Made by a program: the position numbers and the translations under genes | From: Candidatus Izemoplasmatales bacterium | GTDB taxonomy: Bacteria; Bacillota_I; Bacilli_A; Izemoplasmatales; Hujiaoplasmataceae | Reading direction: 5' to 3' | Assembly: GCA_028702245.1 (NCBI GenBank) | Contig: JAQVPE010000017.1 | Coordinates: 1 to 10,569, forward strand | Length of the DNA stretch: 10,569 bases | The notes under the pieces: model-generated | The model's database searches: none | The model's input: only the letters and a program-made list of their open reading frames with translations | What the model was told of the DNA's origin: nothing | In this document: in pieces, positions 1 to 6,605 of the stretch | Position numbering within the stretch: the stretch's first letter is position 1 | How the letters are laid out: each line of letters opens with the position of its first letter

Positions 1-531
1 AGCCTCGCTGTTGATTCTGTTAACCATCTCATCCTGAACAAGACAATCATCTACATAGACAAAGTTGTTGGTGTCCGGGCGAAACAAACCGAGCGCCAAG
101 CCAAAATTGGTTTCTTTGAATGGCATCTGCGCCTTGTTACGATAATGATATGTATCATCCATCCCGATTGTTCTATGAATATCAGTCTGCCTTAGATCGA
201 CATCGGTATAACGCGCCAGCGATTGGTGCAAGATACTTTGTTTGATCTTGAGTTGTTCTTTGTACTCGATATGTTGCATTTGGCAGCCGCCACACTGCTC
301 ATAAAACTTGCATGGCGGTTCTTTTCTTTTGGTGGAGACACGTTCGATTTCATCGATTTTAGCTATTGCATATCGTTCTTTGAGTTCGATGATTTCGCAT
401 AACACAACTTCTTTTAGAATCGCTCCGGGAACAAAGATAGCGAGTTTGTTGAAGTAACCGATACCTTCGCCGTTGATTCCTTGCTTCCTGATTTCCAGTT
501 TGATTTTGCTGCCAACCGCTAATGAAAACAT
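1..531 (-). CDS. rlmD: 23S rRNA (uracil-5-)-methyltransferase, RlmD/RumA family (partial, N-terminal part)
   Basis: The first 177 residues of an RNA m5U methyltransferase are visible; the frame is open at the left edge, so the SAM-binding catalytic domain lies outside. Residues 1-60 fit a TRAM RNA-binding domain. Cys74, Cys80 and Cys83 (C-x5-C-x2-C, within KEPPCKFYEQCGGCQMQH) and Cys163 (in VDDCLVQ) match the four ligands of the [4Fe-4S] cluster of E. coli RumA in spacing. The family methylates specific uridines of 23S rRNA using SAM; Bacillus has one enzyme (RlmCD) for two sites, so the exact target is uncertain. The ATG start has an AGGAGG site 7 nt upstream. The gene stands behind the capD terminator with its own promoter, so it is probably unrelated to the polysaccharide genes. 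TrmFO and TrmA-type tRNA enzymes are less likely, because the former is flavin-based and the latter lacks this cluster. Confidence 0.93.
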   Translation of the reverse strand, partial: MFSLAVGSKIKLEIRKQGINGEGIGYFNKLAIFVPGAILKEVVLCEIIELKERYAIAKIDEIERVSTKRKEPPCKFYEQCGGCQMQHIEYKEQLKIKQSILHQSLARYTDVDLRQTDIHRTIGMDDTYHYRNKAQMPFKETNFGLALGLFRPDTNNFVYVDDCLVQDEMVNRINSEA

Positions 532-538
532 CGTGTCA

Positions 539-544
539 CCTCCT
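539..544 (-). promoter_or_regulatory. Ribosome binding site of rlmD
   Basis: AGGAGG on the minus strand, followed by TG, 7 nt before the ATG at 531. It fixes the start of the truncated methyltransferase. Confidence 0.85.
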
Positions 545-562
545 ATGGAACAATTTTCGTTT

Positions 563-581
563 GGTTCTGTTTGAACAGACC
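563..581 (-). other. Small stem-loop in the rlmD leader
   Basis: On the minus strand GGTCTGT and ACAGAACC pair around a TCAA loop, with one bulged A (7 pairs). It lies between the predicted transcription start near 589 and the ribosome binding site at 539-544. It is not followed by a U-tract, so it is not a terminator. It may only be a short leader hairpin; no function is claimed. Confidence 0.4.
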
Positions 582-595
582 ATATATCCGATATT

Positions 596-624
596 ATTGT
601 AACACACACATGATAACAGATAAA
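596..624 (-). promoter_or_regulatory. Candidate promoter of rlmD (extended -10)
   Basis: The minus strand carries TGTTACAAT (TGn plus a five-of-six -10 box) at 596-604, with a weak -35 (TTTATC, 619-624) 17 nt upstream. The predicted transcript start is near 589, giving a leader of about 58 nt. It sits just downstream of the capD terminator, where an independent promoter is expected. Confidence 0.5.
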
Positions 625-676
625 GCCTACCCGCATATCTAGCCTATTGAAATTCATAATATGATGGTCTTGGCAC

Positions 677-725
677 AAAAAAAAGATGTTAGCGGACATT
701 TCGTTCGAAACGGTCCATTAACATC
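677..725 (-). terminator. Rho-independent terminator of the capD-like gene
   Basis: About 20 nt after the capD stop codon, the minus strand forms an imperfect hairpin: GATGTTA pairs with TAACATC at the base, GGAC with GTCC in the middle, and TTTC with GAAA at the top. It is followed directly by eight Ts (677-684). This is a classical terminator and closes the capD transcript before rlmD. Confidence 0.85.
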
Positions 726-745
726 AATGTATGCTTTAATGGTAG

Positions 746-2614
746 TTATTGCTTTGGCTGATAAGTCGGGACAAATTGTTGAACAAGTTCTTTGATTTCT
801 TGATTCTCAAGTTTTTCAAAGGTATCGGATATCAGTTTGATTTCTGCTTCCAATTCCTTGTCGCCTTTCAAAGAATCAATGAATATTTTCTTGTTGGCGG
901 TTTTGATATTGTTACCATCGCCATCTAACAACAATTCCTCAAATAATTTTTCTCCTGGCCTGAGCCCGGTAATCTGAATATCAATGTCAATATAGGGTCG
1001 ATAGCCCGCCAACATGATCATCTTTTCCGCTAGATCGATGATCCTGACTGGTTCGCCCATATCTAAAATGAAGATCTCGCCGCCATCAGCGAAGGTCGCG
1101 GCTTGAAGAATGAGACCGACCGCTTCTGGTATGGTCATAAAGTAACGGATAATGTTTCTGTCGGTGACGGTAACGGGCCCACCGTGTTCGATCTGCTTTT
1201 TGAACAGGGGCACGACCGAACCGTTGCTACCAAGAACGTTACCAAATCTAACGGCACAGTATTTGGTTTCGGAGACCGAGGCAAAATGCTGCATAATCAT
1301 TTCCGCAAAGCGCTTGGTAGCTCCCATGACGTTTGTTGGTCTAACCGCTTTGTCACTCGAAACGAGTATCATCTTAGCTACGTTGTACTTATCTGCCAGT
1401 TTACAGAGATTATAGGTTCCGATGATATTTGTCCTAACTGCCTCAACAGCCGAATCTTCCATCAAAGGAACGTGTTTGTAGGCTGCTGCGTGAAAGATCA
1501 GTTGCGGTTTGAAACTTGAAAACACAGATTCCATTCGCTCATAATTGTACACTGACCCGATGATGACTCGGTAAGGCACTTTTCTAGATTCGGGAAGAGA
1601 CATATTGTACTTCAGTTCCATTTGTAAATCATAAACGTTGTTTTCATAGATATCAAGAAGCAATAATTCCGCTGGTTCAAACTCGACTATTTGTCGAACC
1701 AGTTCCGAGCCGATTGAGCCGCCGGCTCCAGTCACAAGAATCCGTTTTCCGGTTATAAATTGGCGAATTCCCTCGTCATCGAGTTCAATGACATCCCTAG
1801 ACAACAAGTCCTCGACATTGACCTCGAGCAATGATTTTGGAACATCCTTTTTCAAATCTTTGAACTTTGGAAGTCTTTTGATCTTAACAGGTTTCTGGGC
1901 AATGATCCTAATGATTTCCTGAAACCTTGCCGAGTCAATATTGGCAATCGCAATGATGACTTCTTCGATTGCGAGAGAATCGATAAGTTTGGGTATTTCC
2001 TCGATTGGGCCATAGATCTTGTATCCTGACATCAGTTTACCGATTTTCAGCGGATCATCGTCCACGAAAGCAACAGGAACGTTTAACAATTGGGGATTGG
2101 ATCTGACTTCATTTAGAACAAGTTTGCCACCGGCTCCAGCACCGACCAACAACGTTCTTTTGCCACCAATTTTATATTTTTTTAGGAACATAACATTTAA
2201 GAACCGTTTGAGTAGTCTGGGGAATGAAAGAATCAAGGCCTCAAAAACGGTTGTATAAATAAAATGTAGTTCGGGGATAAACTCAAGATTGGGAATAATC
2301 AAAAAAACAATGGCAACGACGGCGTTGGTGGCGAGAACCGCAAGAAAAATCTGGATTACCTCATCCAAGCCGACATTATCCAATATAATTTTATATAAGT
2401 TCATGAAATAGAAAGCGACAATTTTGAAGACAATGACAATCGGGAGAATTATCAGAGCGGTTTTGACATCAAATCCAGTAACACCAGAGAATTTGAGAAC
2501 GAGGATTGCCAACAAATACGTGATGGCAATACCAACGGCATCCACAAACATGAATTGAAAGATCCTGATGCTTTTGATGTGCTCGCCAATCGAAAGCCCT
2601 TTTCCTCTTTTCAT
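746..2614 (-). CDS. capD: Membrane nucleotide-sugar 4,6-dehydratase, CapD/PglF/EpsC family
   Basis: A 622-residue protein of the usual length for this family. Four membrane helices lie near residues 20-41, 53-71, 87-107 and 115-132. A first nucleotide-binding fold starts at KRTLLVGAGAGG (152-163). The catalytic extended-SDR domain carries TGAGGSIG (295-302), SSDKAVRP (419-426) and MGATK (430-434). Methionine in place of the YxxxK tyrosine is normal in the PglF/CapD branch. The family converts UDP-GlcNAc (or a related UDP-sugar) to the 4-keto-6-deoxy form, the first step towards modified sugars of capsule, exopolysaccharide or protein glycans; the exact substrate is inferred. I chose the ATG at 2614 (MKRGKGLS), which has GGGGGA 5 nt upstream, over the ATG at 2659, which lacks a binding site and lies in a palindrome. 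The gene follows a two-component system but is separated from it by a terminator and probably has its own promoter. Confidence 0.92.
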   Translation of the reverse strand: MKRGKGLSIGEHIKSIRIFQFMFVDAVGIAITYLLAILVLKFSGVTGFDVKTALIILPIVIVFKIVAFYFMNLYKIILDNVGLDEVIQIFLAVLATNAVVAIVFLIIPNLEFIPELHFIYTTVFEALILSFPRLLKRFLNVMFLKKYKIGGKRTLLVGAGAGGKLVLNEVRSNPQLLNVPVAFVDDDPLKIGKLMSGYKIYGPIEEIPKLIDSLAIEEVIIAIANIDSARFQEIIRIIAQKPVKIKRLPKFKDLKKDVPKSLLEVNVEDLLSRDVIELDDEGIRQFITGKRILVTGAGGSIGSELVRQIVEFEPAELLLLDIYENNVYDLQMELKYNMSLPESRKVPYRVIIGSVYNYERMESVFSSFKPQLIFHAAAYKHVPLMEDSAVEAVRTNIIGTYNLCKLADKYNVAKMILVSSDKAVRPTNVMGATKRFAEMIMQHFASVSETKYCAVRFGNVLGSNGSVVPLFKKQIEHGGPVTVTDRNIIRYFMTIPEAVGLILQAATFADGGEIFILDMGEPVRIIDLAEKMIMLAGYRPYIDIDIQITGLRPGEKLFEELLLDGDGNNIKTANKKIFIDSLKGDKELEAEIKLISDTFEKLENQEIKELVQQFVPTYQPKQ

Positions 2615-2638
2615 ACTTGTCCCCCATATCATCTCATC

Positions 2639-2659
2639 ATGATAAAACGATTTTATCAT
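2639..2659. repeat. 21-bp perfect inverted repeat in the capD leader
   Basis: ATGATAAAA and TTTTATCAT are perfect inverted arms around a 3-bp centre (CGA on the plus strand). The element ends 25 bp upstream of the chosen capD start and would lie at about +12 to +32 of the transcript from the candidate promoter. It could be the operator of a dimeric regulator or a weak A/U-rich leader hairpin. It lacks the U-tract and GC content of a terminator. Confidence 0.75.
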
Positions 2660-2677
2660 AAGCCATAAATAAATACA

Positions 2678-2705
2678 AGCATATGCGATAACAATGTAAT
2701 ATCAA
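2678..2705 (-). promoter_or_regulatory. Candidate promoter of the capD-like gene
   Basis: On the minus strand TTGATA (2700-2705, five of six -35 matches) and TATGCT (2678-2683, four of six -10 matches) are 16 nt apart. It lies directly after the histidine-kinase terminator. The predicted start near 2670 gives a leader of about 55 nt containing the 21-bp palindrome. Confidence 0.5.
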
Positions 2706-2722
2706 AAAGTTGCGAATAACCA

Positions 2723-2749
2723 ATAAAAAAGCCGAATCAAATCCGGCTT
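2723..2749 (-). terminator. Rho-independent terminator of the two-component operon
   Basis: The minus strand reads AAGCCGGAT, a TTG loop, ATTCGGCTT (one G-T pair), then TTTTTT and further T-rich sequence. It starts 12 nt after the kinase stop codon and separates the kinase gene from capD. Confidence 0.9.
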
Positions 2750-2761
2750 ATAAAAAACAAA

Positions 2762-4291
2762 TCAGACCCTGATGGAAAAAAAGAACTCCACTCCGTCAAT
2801 ATGATTGATAACTCCATACTTCAACCCCAAATTCTCCAATATTGTCTTAGAGATACTTAGTCCGAGTCCTTGCCCGCCATAGCTTCTTGTTCTTGCTTTA
2901 TCAAGCTTGTAGAAGCTTTCCCAGATTCGTTCTTTCTCGACATCAGGAATCTGCATACCGGAGTTGTAAACGGCCACTTTAAGGGATTTATCACTTTCAA
3001 CGTTTGCGGAGATTTTTATTTTTTTGTGTTCATCAACGTGATGGATCGCATTGGCGATAAAGTTTGACAAGACCGTCTGAATATGATCATAATCAACATT
3101 GACCTCGACATCTTCAATCGTTGTCAAAACCTCAATTTGCTTTTCATCGAACATGATGGAAAACATTTTTATTGTTTCTTCAATTAAGTCCCGAATGTGA
3201 AATTGGCGATTTTGGATATTCATAATACCACTCTCAAGTTGAGATATTTCAAGCATCGACATCACAAGTTTGTTCATTCGGTTTGATTCATCCATAATAA
3301 TTGACAAATAGTCTTCAGCTGTTGCCTTGTCGAGACCGGGAAGTTTCAATGCCTCACAATATCCCATAACAAGAGCAAGCGGGGTCTTTAGTTCATGAGA
3401 GGCGCTAGCGATAAACTCCTTTCGCATCGCATCGACTTTATCCTTGAGCTGCAAATCCTTTGATAGCTTCACGTTGGCAGCTTTCAGTTCTTCGATCGAT
3501 GTCTCAAGTTGTTGGCTCATTTGGTTGATACTGAGACCAAGGTCACCGAGTTCATCGTCGGCTTTTATAGCAACTTTGTCCTTAAAATCGAGATTAGCAA
3601 TGTTCTTAGCGATATTGGTCATTTGTAGAATTGGATTGGTAAAGTTATAACTGATAAAATACATCGCAAGACCCGATACAATCATAAAAACAAACCCGAC
3701 AATAATTGTAAAGGTGTTAAATATGGCGATGTTTTCTTTGACAGACGCGATCGTGATCATCAAAATATAGTAATACGTCGCTTGGTCTAAGGCTGTTGTA
3801 GCAACACAGAAACTGAAAGTGCTAGCTTGATCAGAACTACTTTGATCCTGCGGTGATTCGATTTGCATCATATATCCGCGATAATCAGGGTCATCGATTC
3901 TAATTGGTTCAACCTGATTCTCGGACAATCCAGCTTCTTGAAGCTTGTACTCGTTGATAATTGCTTCAAACAAATGATCATCATGAGGTCGCTGACCGCC
4001 ATATATCCATTGATAGATCAGTGGCGCTTCCGGATCCTGAGGTATATTCTCCAGGACAATGTGGATATTGATGCTATGATCTTCTTCGATTTCAAATATT
4101 ACACTTTGAAATTCCGAATCTGCAACATCAACCTCTTTGATTTCCGTGAACGCCTCGACGAGTGAGCGTTGTCTGCTTCGAAGGTAATATCGTTCCAAAA
4201 AGGTATTGTTCAAAACGATGATTCCCACAATGAGAAACAAAACCGTACCGTATGCGAACAGAAATAATTTGCTTCTAATCGAGGTTTTCAT
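2762..4291 (-). CDS. Membrane sensor histidine kinase
   Basis: A 509-residue sensor kinase, partner of the response regulator just upstream. Helix 1 (about 7-28) and helix 2 (about 190-215) enclose a roughly 160-residue extracytoplasmic domain that I cannot assign to a family. A HAMP domain follows (about 212-265). The HisKA motif HELKTP contains the phosphorylated His299. The ATPase domain has the N box (SNFIANAI, Asn410 and Asn414), the VYNSG loop in place of a DxG G1 box (seen in other Bacillota kinases), FYKLDKAR and the G2 box GGQGLGLS (about 472-479). All core catalytic elements are intact. I prefer the ATG at 4291; a TTG two codons upstream is the alternative. Neither has a good binding site, and the gene overlaps the regulator's 3' end by 17 nt, so coupled translation is likely. 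No PAS domain is seen. The position between capC-like and capD-like genes suggests control of surface polysaccharide; this is inference. Confidence 0.93.
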   Translation of the reverse strand: MKTSIRSKLFLFAYGTVLFLIVGIIVLNNTFLERYYLRSRQRSLVEAFTEIKEVDVADSEFQSVIFEIEEDHSINIHIVLENIPQDPEAPLIYQWIYGGQRPHDDHLFEAIINEYKLQEAGLSENQVEPIRIDDPDYRGYMMQIESPQDQSSSDQASTFSFCVATTALDQATYYYILMITIASVKENIAIFNTFTIIVGFVFMIVSGLAMYFISYNFTNPILQMTNIAKNIANLDFKDKVAIKADDELGDLGLSINQMSQQLETSIEELKAANVKLSKDLQLKDKVDAMRKEFIASASHELKTPLALVMGYCEALKLPGLDKATAEDYLSIIMDESNRMNKLVMSMLEISQLESGIMNIQNRQFHIRDLIEETIKMFSIMFDEKQIEVLTTIEDVEVNVDYDHIQTVLSNFIANAIHHVDEHKKIKISANVESDKSLKVAVYNSGMQIPDVEKERIWESFYKLDKARTRSYGGQGLGLSISKTILENLGLKYGVINHIDGVEFFFSIRV

Positions 4292-4964
4292 TTTCAATAT
4301 CTAAACGATACCCGATGCTCCTAACCGTGGATATGTAATATGAATAATGTCCAAGCTTTGAACGCAATTGCTTGATGTGGGTATCGACTGTCCGCAGGTC
4401 TCCAAAGTAGTCATAATTCCAAACCGCATTCAAAATCTTATCACGCGAAAGCGCAATACCTTTGTTTTCGATAAAATACCTTAACAACTCGAATTCTTTC
4501 GGTGTCAGTTCGATCTTTTCATCTTCAATGAATACTTCTCTCGATTTCAAGGACATTCTGATCGCGCCAAATAAAATATCGTCGTTATCACTACGATCCT
4601 TTTTTAGAATCTTATTGATTCGAGCCATAAGAACGCTGGGTGAGAATGGTTTTGTAACGTAATCGTCAGCACCTAGCTTGAAACCTCTCAATTGGTCTCC
4701 TTCATCGCTTCTTGCCGTCAACATCACTACGGGAACTGTCGAGAACTCGCGAATTCTCTCAAGGACAAACCAGCCATCATACTTGGGCATCATCACATCA
4801 AGAATCACCAAATCAACTTTTGTTTTGGCGTTAAACAAGATGTCAATTGTTTCTTCTCCGTCGGCAGCCTCAATTACTTTGTAGCCCTCACGAACGAGAA
4901 ATTCAGAGAGAAGTTTGCGTATCCGATATTCATCATCCGCAACCAAAACATAAATATTCTTCAT
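4275..4964 (-). CDS. OmpR/PhoB-family response regulator
   Basis: A 229-residue two-domain regulator of typical length. The receiver domain (1-about 120) has the acidic pair Asp10-Asp11, phosphoacceptor Asp56 (VILDVMMP), Thr83 (MLTA) and Lys105 (YVTKPF). The C-terminal winged-helix DNA-binding domain (about 128-223) has ELTPKEFELL and the recognition region RTVDTHIKQLRSKLG, ending in GYR. When phosphorylated by the kinase encoded downstream it should bind direct repeats and control transcription. The start ATG has only a weak GAGTGA-like site 8 nt upstream. It lies behind a 249-bp structured intergenic region, the most likely place for its promoter and for autoregulation. The kinase gene overlaps its last codons. 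Target genes are not shown by the sequence; the adjacent cap-like genes are the obvious candidates. Confidence 0.95.
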   Translation of the reverse strand: MKNIYVLVADDEYRIRKLLSEFLVREGYKVIEAADGEETIDILFNAKTKVDLVILDVMMPKYDGWFVLERIREFSTVPVVMLTARSDEGDQLRGFKLGADDYVTKPFSPSVLMARINKILKKDRSDNDDILFGAIRMSLKSREVFIEDEKIELTPKEFELLRYFIENKGIALSRDKILNAVWNYDYFGDLRTVDTHIKQLRSKLGHYSYYISTVRSIGYRLDIENENLD

Positions 4965-5026
4965 AATTTCATCACTCTTTCCGGAAAAATAAAAGACTTA
5001 GTCCAGCCTTATTATTCTATTTAAAT

Positions 5027-5038
5027 CGGCTTTTGCCG
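5027..5038 (-). other. Short stem-loop upstream of the response regulator
   Basis: CGGC and GCCG enclose a four-base A loop on the minus strand (T on plus). It lies 14 nt downstream, in transcription order, of the larger GC-rich hairpin. It is too short to be a terminator alone and is followed by AT-rich sequence without a clear U-tract. Confidence 0.4.
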
Positions 5039-5052
5039 TAACAAACAAGGGG

Positions 5053-5076
5053 CGGCGCAGACCTAAGTCCGCGCCG
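5053..5076 (-). other. GC-rich 10-bp stem-loop between the capC-like gene and the response regulator
   Basis: On the minus strand CGGCGCGGAC pairs with GTCTGCGCCG (one G-T pair) around a TTAG loop. It is by far the most GC-rich sequence of this AT-rich gap. It begins about 140 nt after the capC-like stop codon and is followed by CCCCTTGTTTGTT, a poor U-tract. It may be an atypical terminator of the capABC operon or a structural part of the response-regulator leader. On the plus strand it is followed by no T-run. Confidence 0.6.
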
Positions 5077-5213
5077 GATGAAAACTCATATTCGGAAAAA
5101 TCATTCATAGGGGGAGAAGTGATAATATCTATCCGTTGAGTTCTCACAGTAAGTATAACTATCTATTATGTCTTTTTTGTGATGTCGAGAATAAGATTAG
5201 CAGATAACTAAAA

Positions 5214-5906
5214 TCAACCAAGGATAATTCTGTTGTCAAATATACTATCTGCTATTTGCCTGCCAAACTTGTGCAAGACCAAATCCCTCGCCGCTTTCAA
5301 ACAAACGCCATGCTCATCGTGGATATCCGAAGCTACAAAATCAACGTTTCTTTTCTTGATCAAAGCAAAAACGCGCTTTTGAAGGGGCTTACCGTAATAT
5401 CCGAGAATTGTCGCCGCGTTGACTTGAATCAAAGCTCCCATGCGCTTAAGAATTAAGCAGCATTTATAATCACGCATTTTCTTATATCGCTCGACGTGAG
5501 CAATAATGGGCACGCATTTTATCGCAACCAAATTATGCACAGCTTCAGCGATAGTCTCTTGATCATCGTCAACGGCAAACTCCACCAAAACCATATTGGT
5601 TTTTCCCATTCTCAAAATCTTGTTTTTTCGAAGAAGATCGACTACTTCAATAGTGTAGTAAATCTCATTTCCCAAGTAAAGATTGATATCGATACTTCTT
5701 TTCTGGACTTCACTGATCAAGTCACCAAAAACCTCCCTGATTCTTTCGGGAGTGGCCAAATAATTATGGTAACGCATATAATGCGGAGTCAAAAACAAAT
5801 CTGTCACCCCGCACGCGCTTTCTTTTTCAATCATTTTCAAGGCTTCCTCCATCGACGAAGCTCCGTCATCGACAAAAGGTAATGCATGAGAATGGATATC
5901 GATCAT
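5214..5906 (-). CDS. capC: PHP-family protein-tyrosine phosphatase, CpsB/CapC/YwqE type
   Basis: A 230-residue metal-dependent phosphatase that removes phosphate from the tyrosine-rich tail of the kinase encoded just upstream, resetting polysaccharide assembly. The N-terminus MIDIHSHALPFVDDGA supplies His5 and His7. Further likely metal ligands are His42 (TPHY), Glu81 (LGNEIYY), His137 (PIIAHVERY), and Asp194 and His196 (ASDIHD), so the active site looks complete. It is slightly shorter than Bacillus YwqE and S. pneumoniae CpsB (about 240-255 residues) but no motif is missing. The ATG has GGAG 7 nt upstream. It starts 27 nt after the kinase stop codon and is the last gene of the Wzz-kinase-phosphatase set, the order of S. 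aureus capA-capB-capC. No clear terminator follows directly. Confidence 0.93.
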   Translation of the reverse strand: MIDIHSHALPFVDDGASSMEEALKMIEKESACGVTDLFLTPHYMRYHNYLATPERIREVFGDLISEVQKRSIDINLYLGNEIYYTIEVVDLLRKNKILRMGKTNMVLVEFAVDDDQETIAEAVHNLVAIKCVPIIAHVERYKKMRDYKCCLILKRMGALIQVNAATILGYYGKPLQKRVFALIKKRNVDFVASDIHDEHGVCLKAARDLVLHKFGRQIADSIFDNRIILG

Positions 5907-5933
5907 ACAAGATCTCCGAAATAACTTGTCAAA

Positions 5934-6605
5934 TCAATAATAATACCCGTAATAACCGCTTCTGTTTTTGCGAACATCCACGTTGGCAAAAACACTTCCG
6001 AGAACGCGGGCATTATTTTTCTGCAGTTGAATCAAGCCTTGTTTAGCATCTTCTTTTTTGGTTTTTTTATAGGCAACGACATAAACGACACCATCTGAGA
6101 ATGAACTGATAATAATAGCATCTGTTACCGACAAAACGGGGGGTGAGTCAATAATGATATAATCATACTCGGTTCTCAGTTCATTGATCAGATCTTTCGT
6201 TTTATGTGATTCAAGAACGATATGCGGAAACGAAATATGTCTTCCTGTCAATAGCAAATCAATATTGCTCTCATCATGAATAACGAGTTCGCGCCACGAT
6301 ACATCCTCATTGATGTAATCATAGAATCCCTTATCGTTGGGTTTATGAAAAGCGCGATGGATCTTGGGGCGACGCATATCAAAATCAAGAATAATGACCT
6401 TTTTCTTTTTTTCGGCGTAGACGGCTGCCAAATTGATCGAGGTTGTTGTCTTGCCATCCTCGGATGTAGGTGATGTACACTGGATTATTTGCGTTTCCTT
6501 ATCGATTGACATCATTTTGATATTAAGTTCTAACTTGCGGTAGGCTTCCGCCTCGGCGGAATTGGGCGTTTCGATAACAACGTTGCGATATTCGAAGAAT
6601 TCCAT
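5934..6605 (-). CDS. capB: Bacterial tyrosine kinase, CpsD/CapB/Wze type
   Basis: A 223-residue cytoplasmic BY-kinase that needs the membrane modulator encoded directly upstream for activity. It has a Walker A at 45-55 (SPTSEDGKTTT, Lys52), a Walker A' at 71-80 (IILDFDMRRP, Asp74 and Asp76) and a Walker B at 149-156 (YIIIDSPP, Asp153). The C-terminus SGYYGYYY has five tyrosines in its last six residues, the expected autophosphorylation cluster and the phosphatase substrate. The Walker A is slightly unusual: Ser48 and Asp50 stand where Pro and Glu are common. The PNP-type loop often seen near residue 126 reads SFPHIVLES. The ATG follows the TAG stop of the modulator without a gap, and GGTGGA within the upstream gene serves as binding site, so the two are translationally coupled. 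The modulator and kinase are separate proteins, as is usual in Gram-positives. Confidence 0.95.
   Translation of the reverse strand: MEFFEYRNVVIETPNSAEAEAYRKLELNIKMMSIDKETQIIQCTSPTSEDGKTTTSINLAAVYAEKKKKVIILDFDMRRPKIHRAFHKPNDKGFYDYINEDVSWRELVIHDESNIDLLLTGRHISFPHIVLESHKTKDLINELRTEYDYIIIDSPPVLSVTDAIIISSFSDGVVYVVAYKKTKKEDAKQGLIQLQKNNARVLGSVFANVDVRKNRSGYYGYYY

Larger units (their letters stand above)
4998..5108 (-). other. 36-codon open frame in the response-regulator leader (unproven leader peptide or gene remnant)
   Basis: An ATG-to-TAA frame encodes MNDFSEYEFSSGADLGLRRP followed by LFVTAKADLNRIIRLD. The same frame stays open about 18 codons further upstream. It has no ribosome binding site (the upstream bases are pyrimidine-rich) and no family I recognise. 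It spans both stem-loops of this region and ends 33 nt before the response-regulator start. It could be a leader peptide, the eroded end of a lost gene, or chance. It is listed because it explains otherwise empty DNA, not because translation is supported. Confidence 0.2.

Noticed and set aside
1313-1327. Missing YxxxK tyrosine in the CapD-like dehydratase (MGATK)
   Set aside because: At first this looked like a broken active site, but methionine at this position is normal in the PglF/CapD branch.
1103-1519. 138-codon plus-strand open frame inside the capD-like gene
   Set aside because: Antisense shadow of a well-supported dehydratase; no recognisable protein, and the opposite frame carries conserved catalytic motifs.
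2033-2038. Plus-strand ATG-like and short frames around the first nucleotide-binding domain of the capD-like gene
   Set aside because: Short shadow frames (for example 2019-2258) without a promoter, binding site or family match.
2615-2659. Upstream ATG of the capD-like gene (15 extra residues)
   Set aside because: It has no ribosome binding site and begins inside the perfect palindrome; the ATG at 2614 has GGGGGA at good spacing.
2762-2764. TGA read as tryptophan (Mycoplasma code)
   Set aside because: TGA ends the histidine kinase just before a good terminator and ends the tyrosine kinase right after its tyrosine tail; tryptophans in the genes checked use TGG.
5496-5882. 128-codon plus-strand open frame inside the phosphatase gene
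   Set aside because: Antisense to the PHP phosphatase, whose metal ligands are all present; the plus-strand product matches nothing I know.
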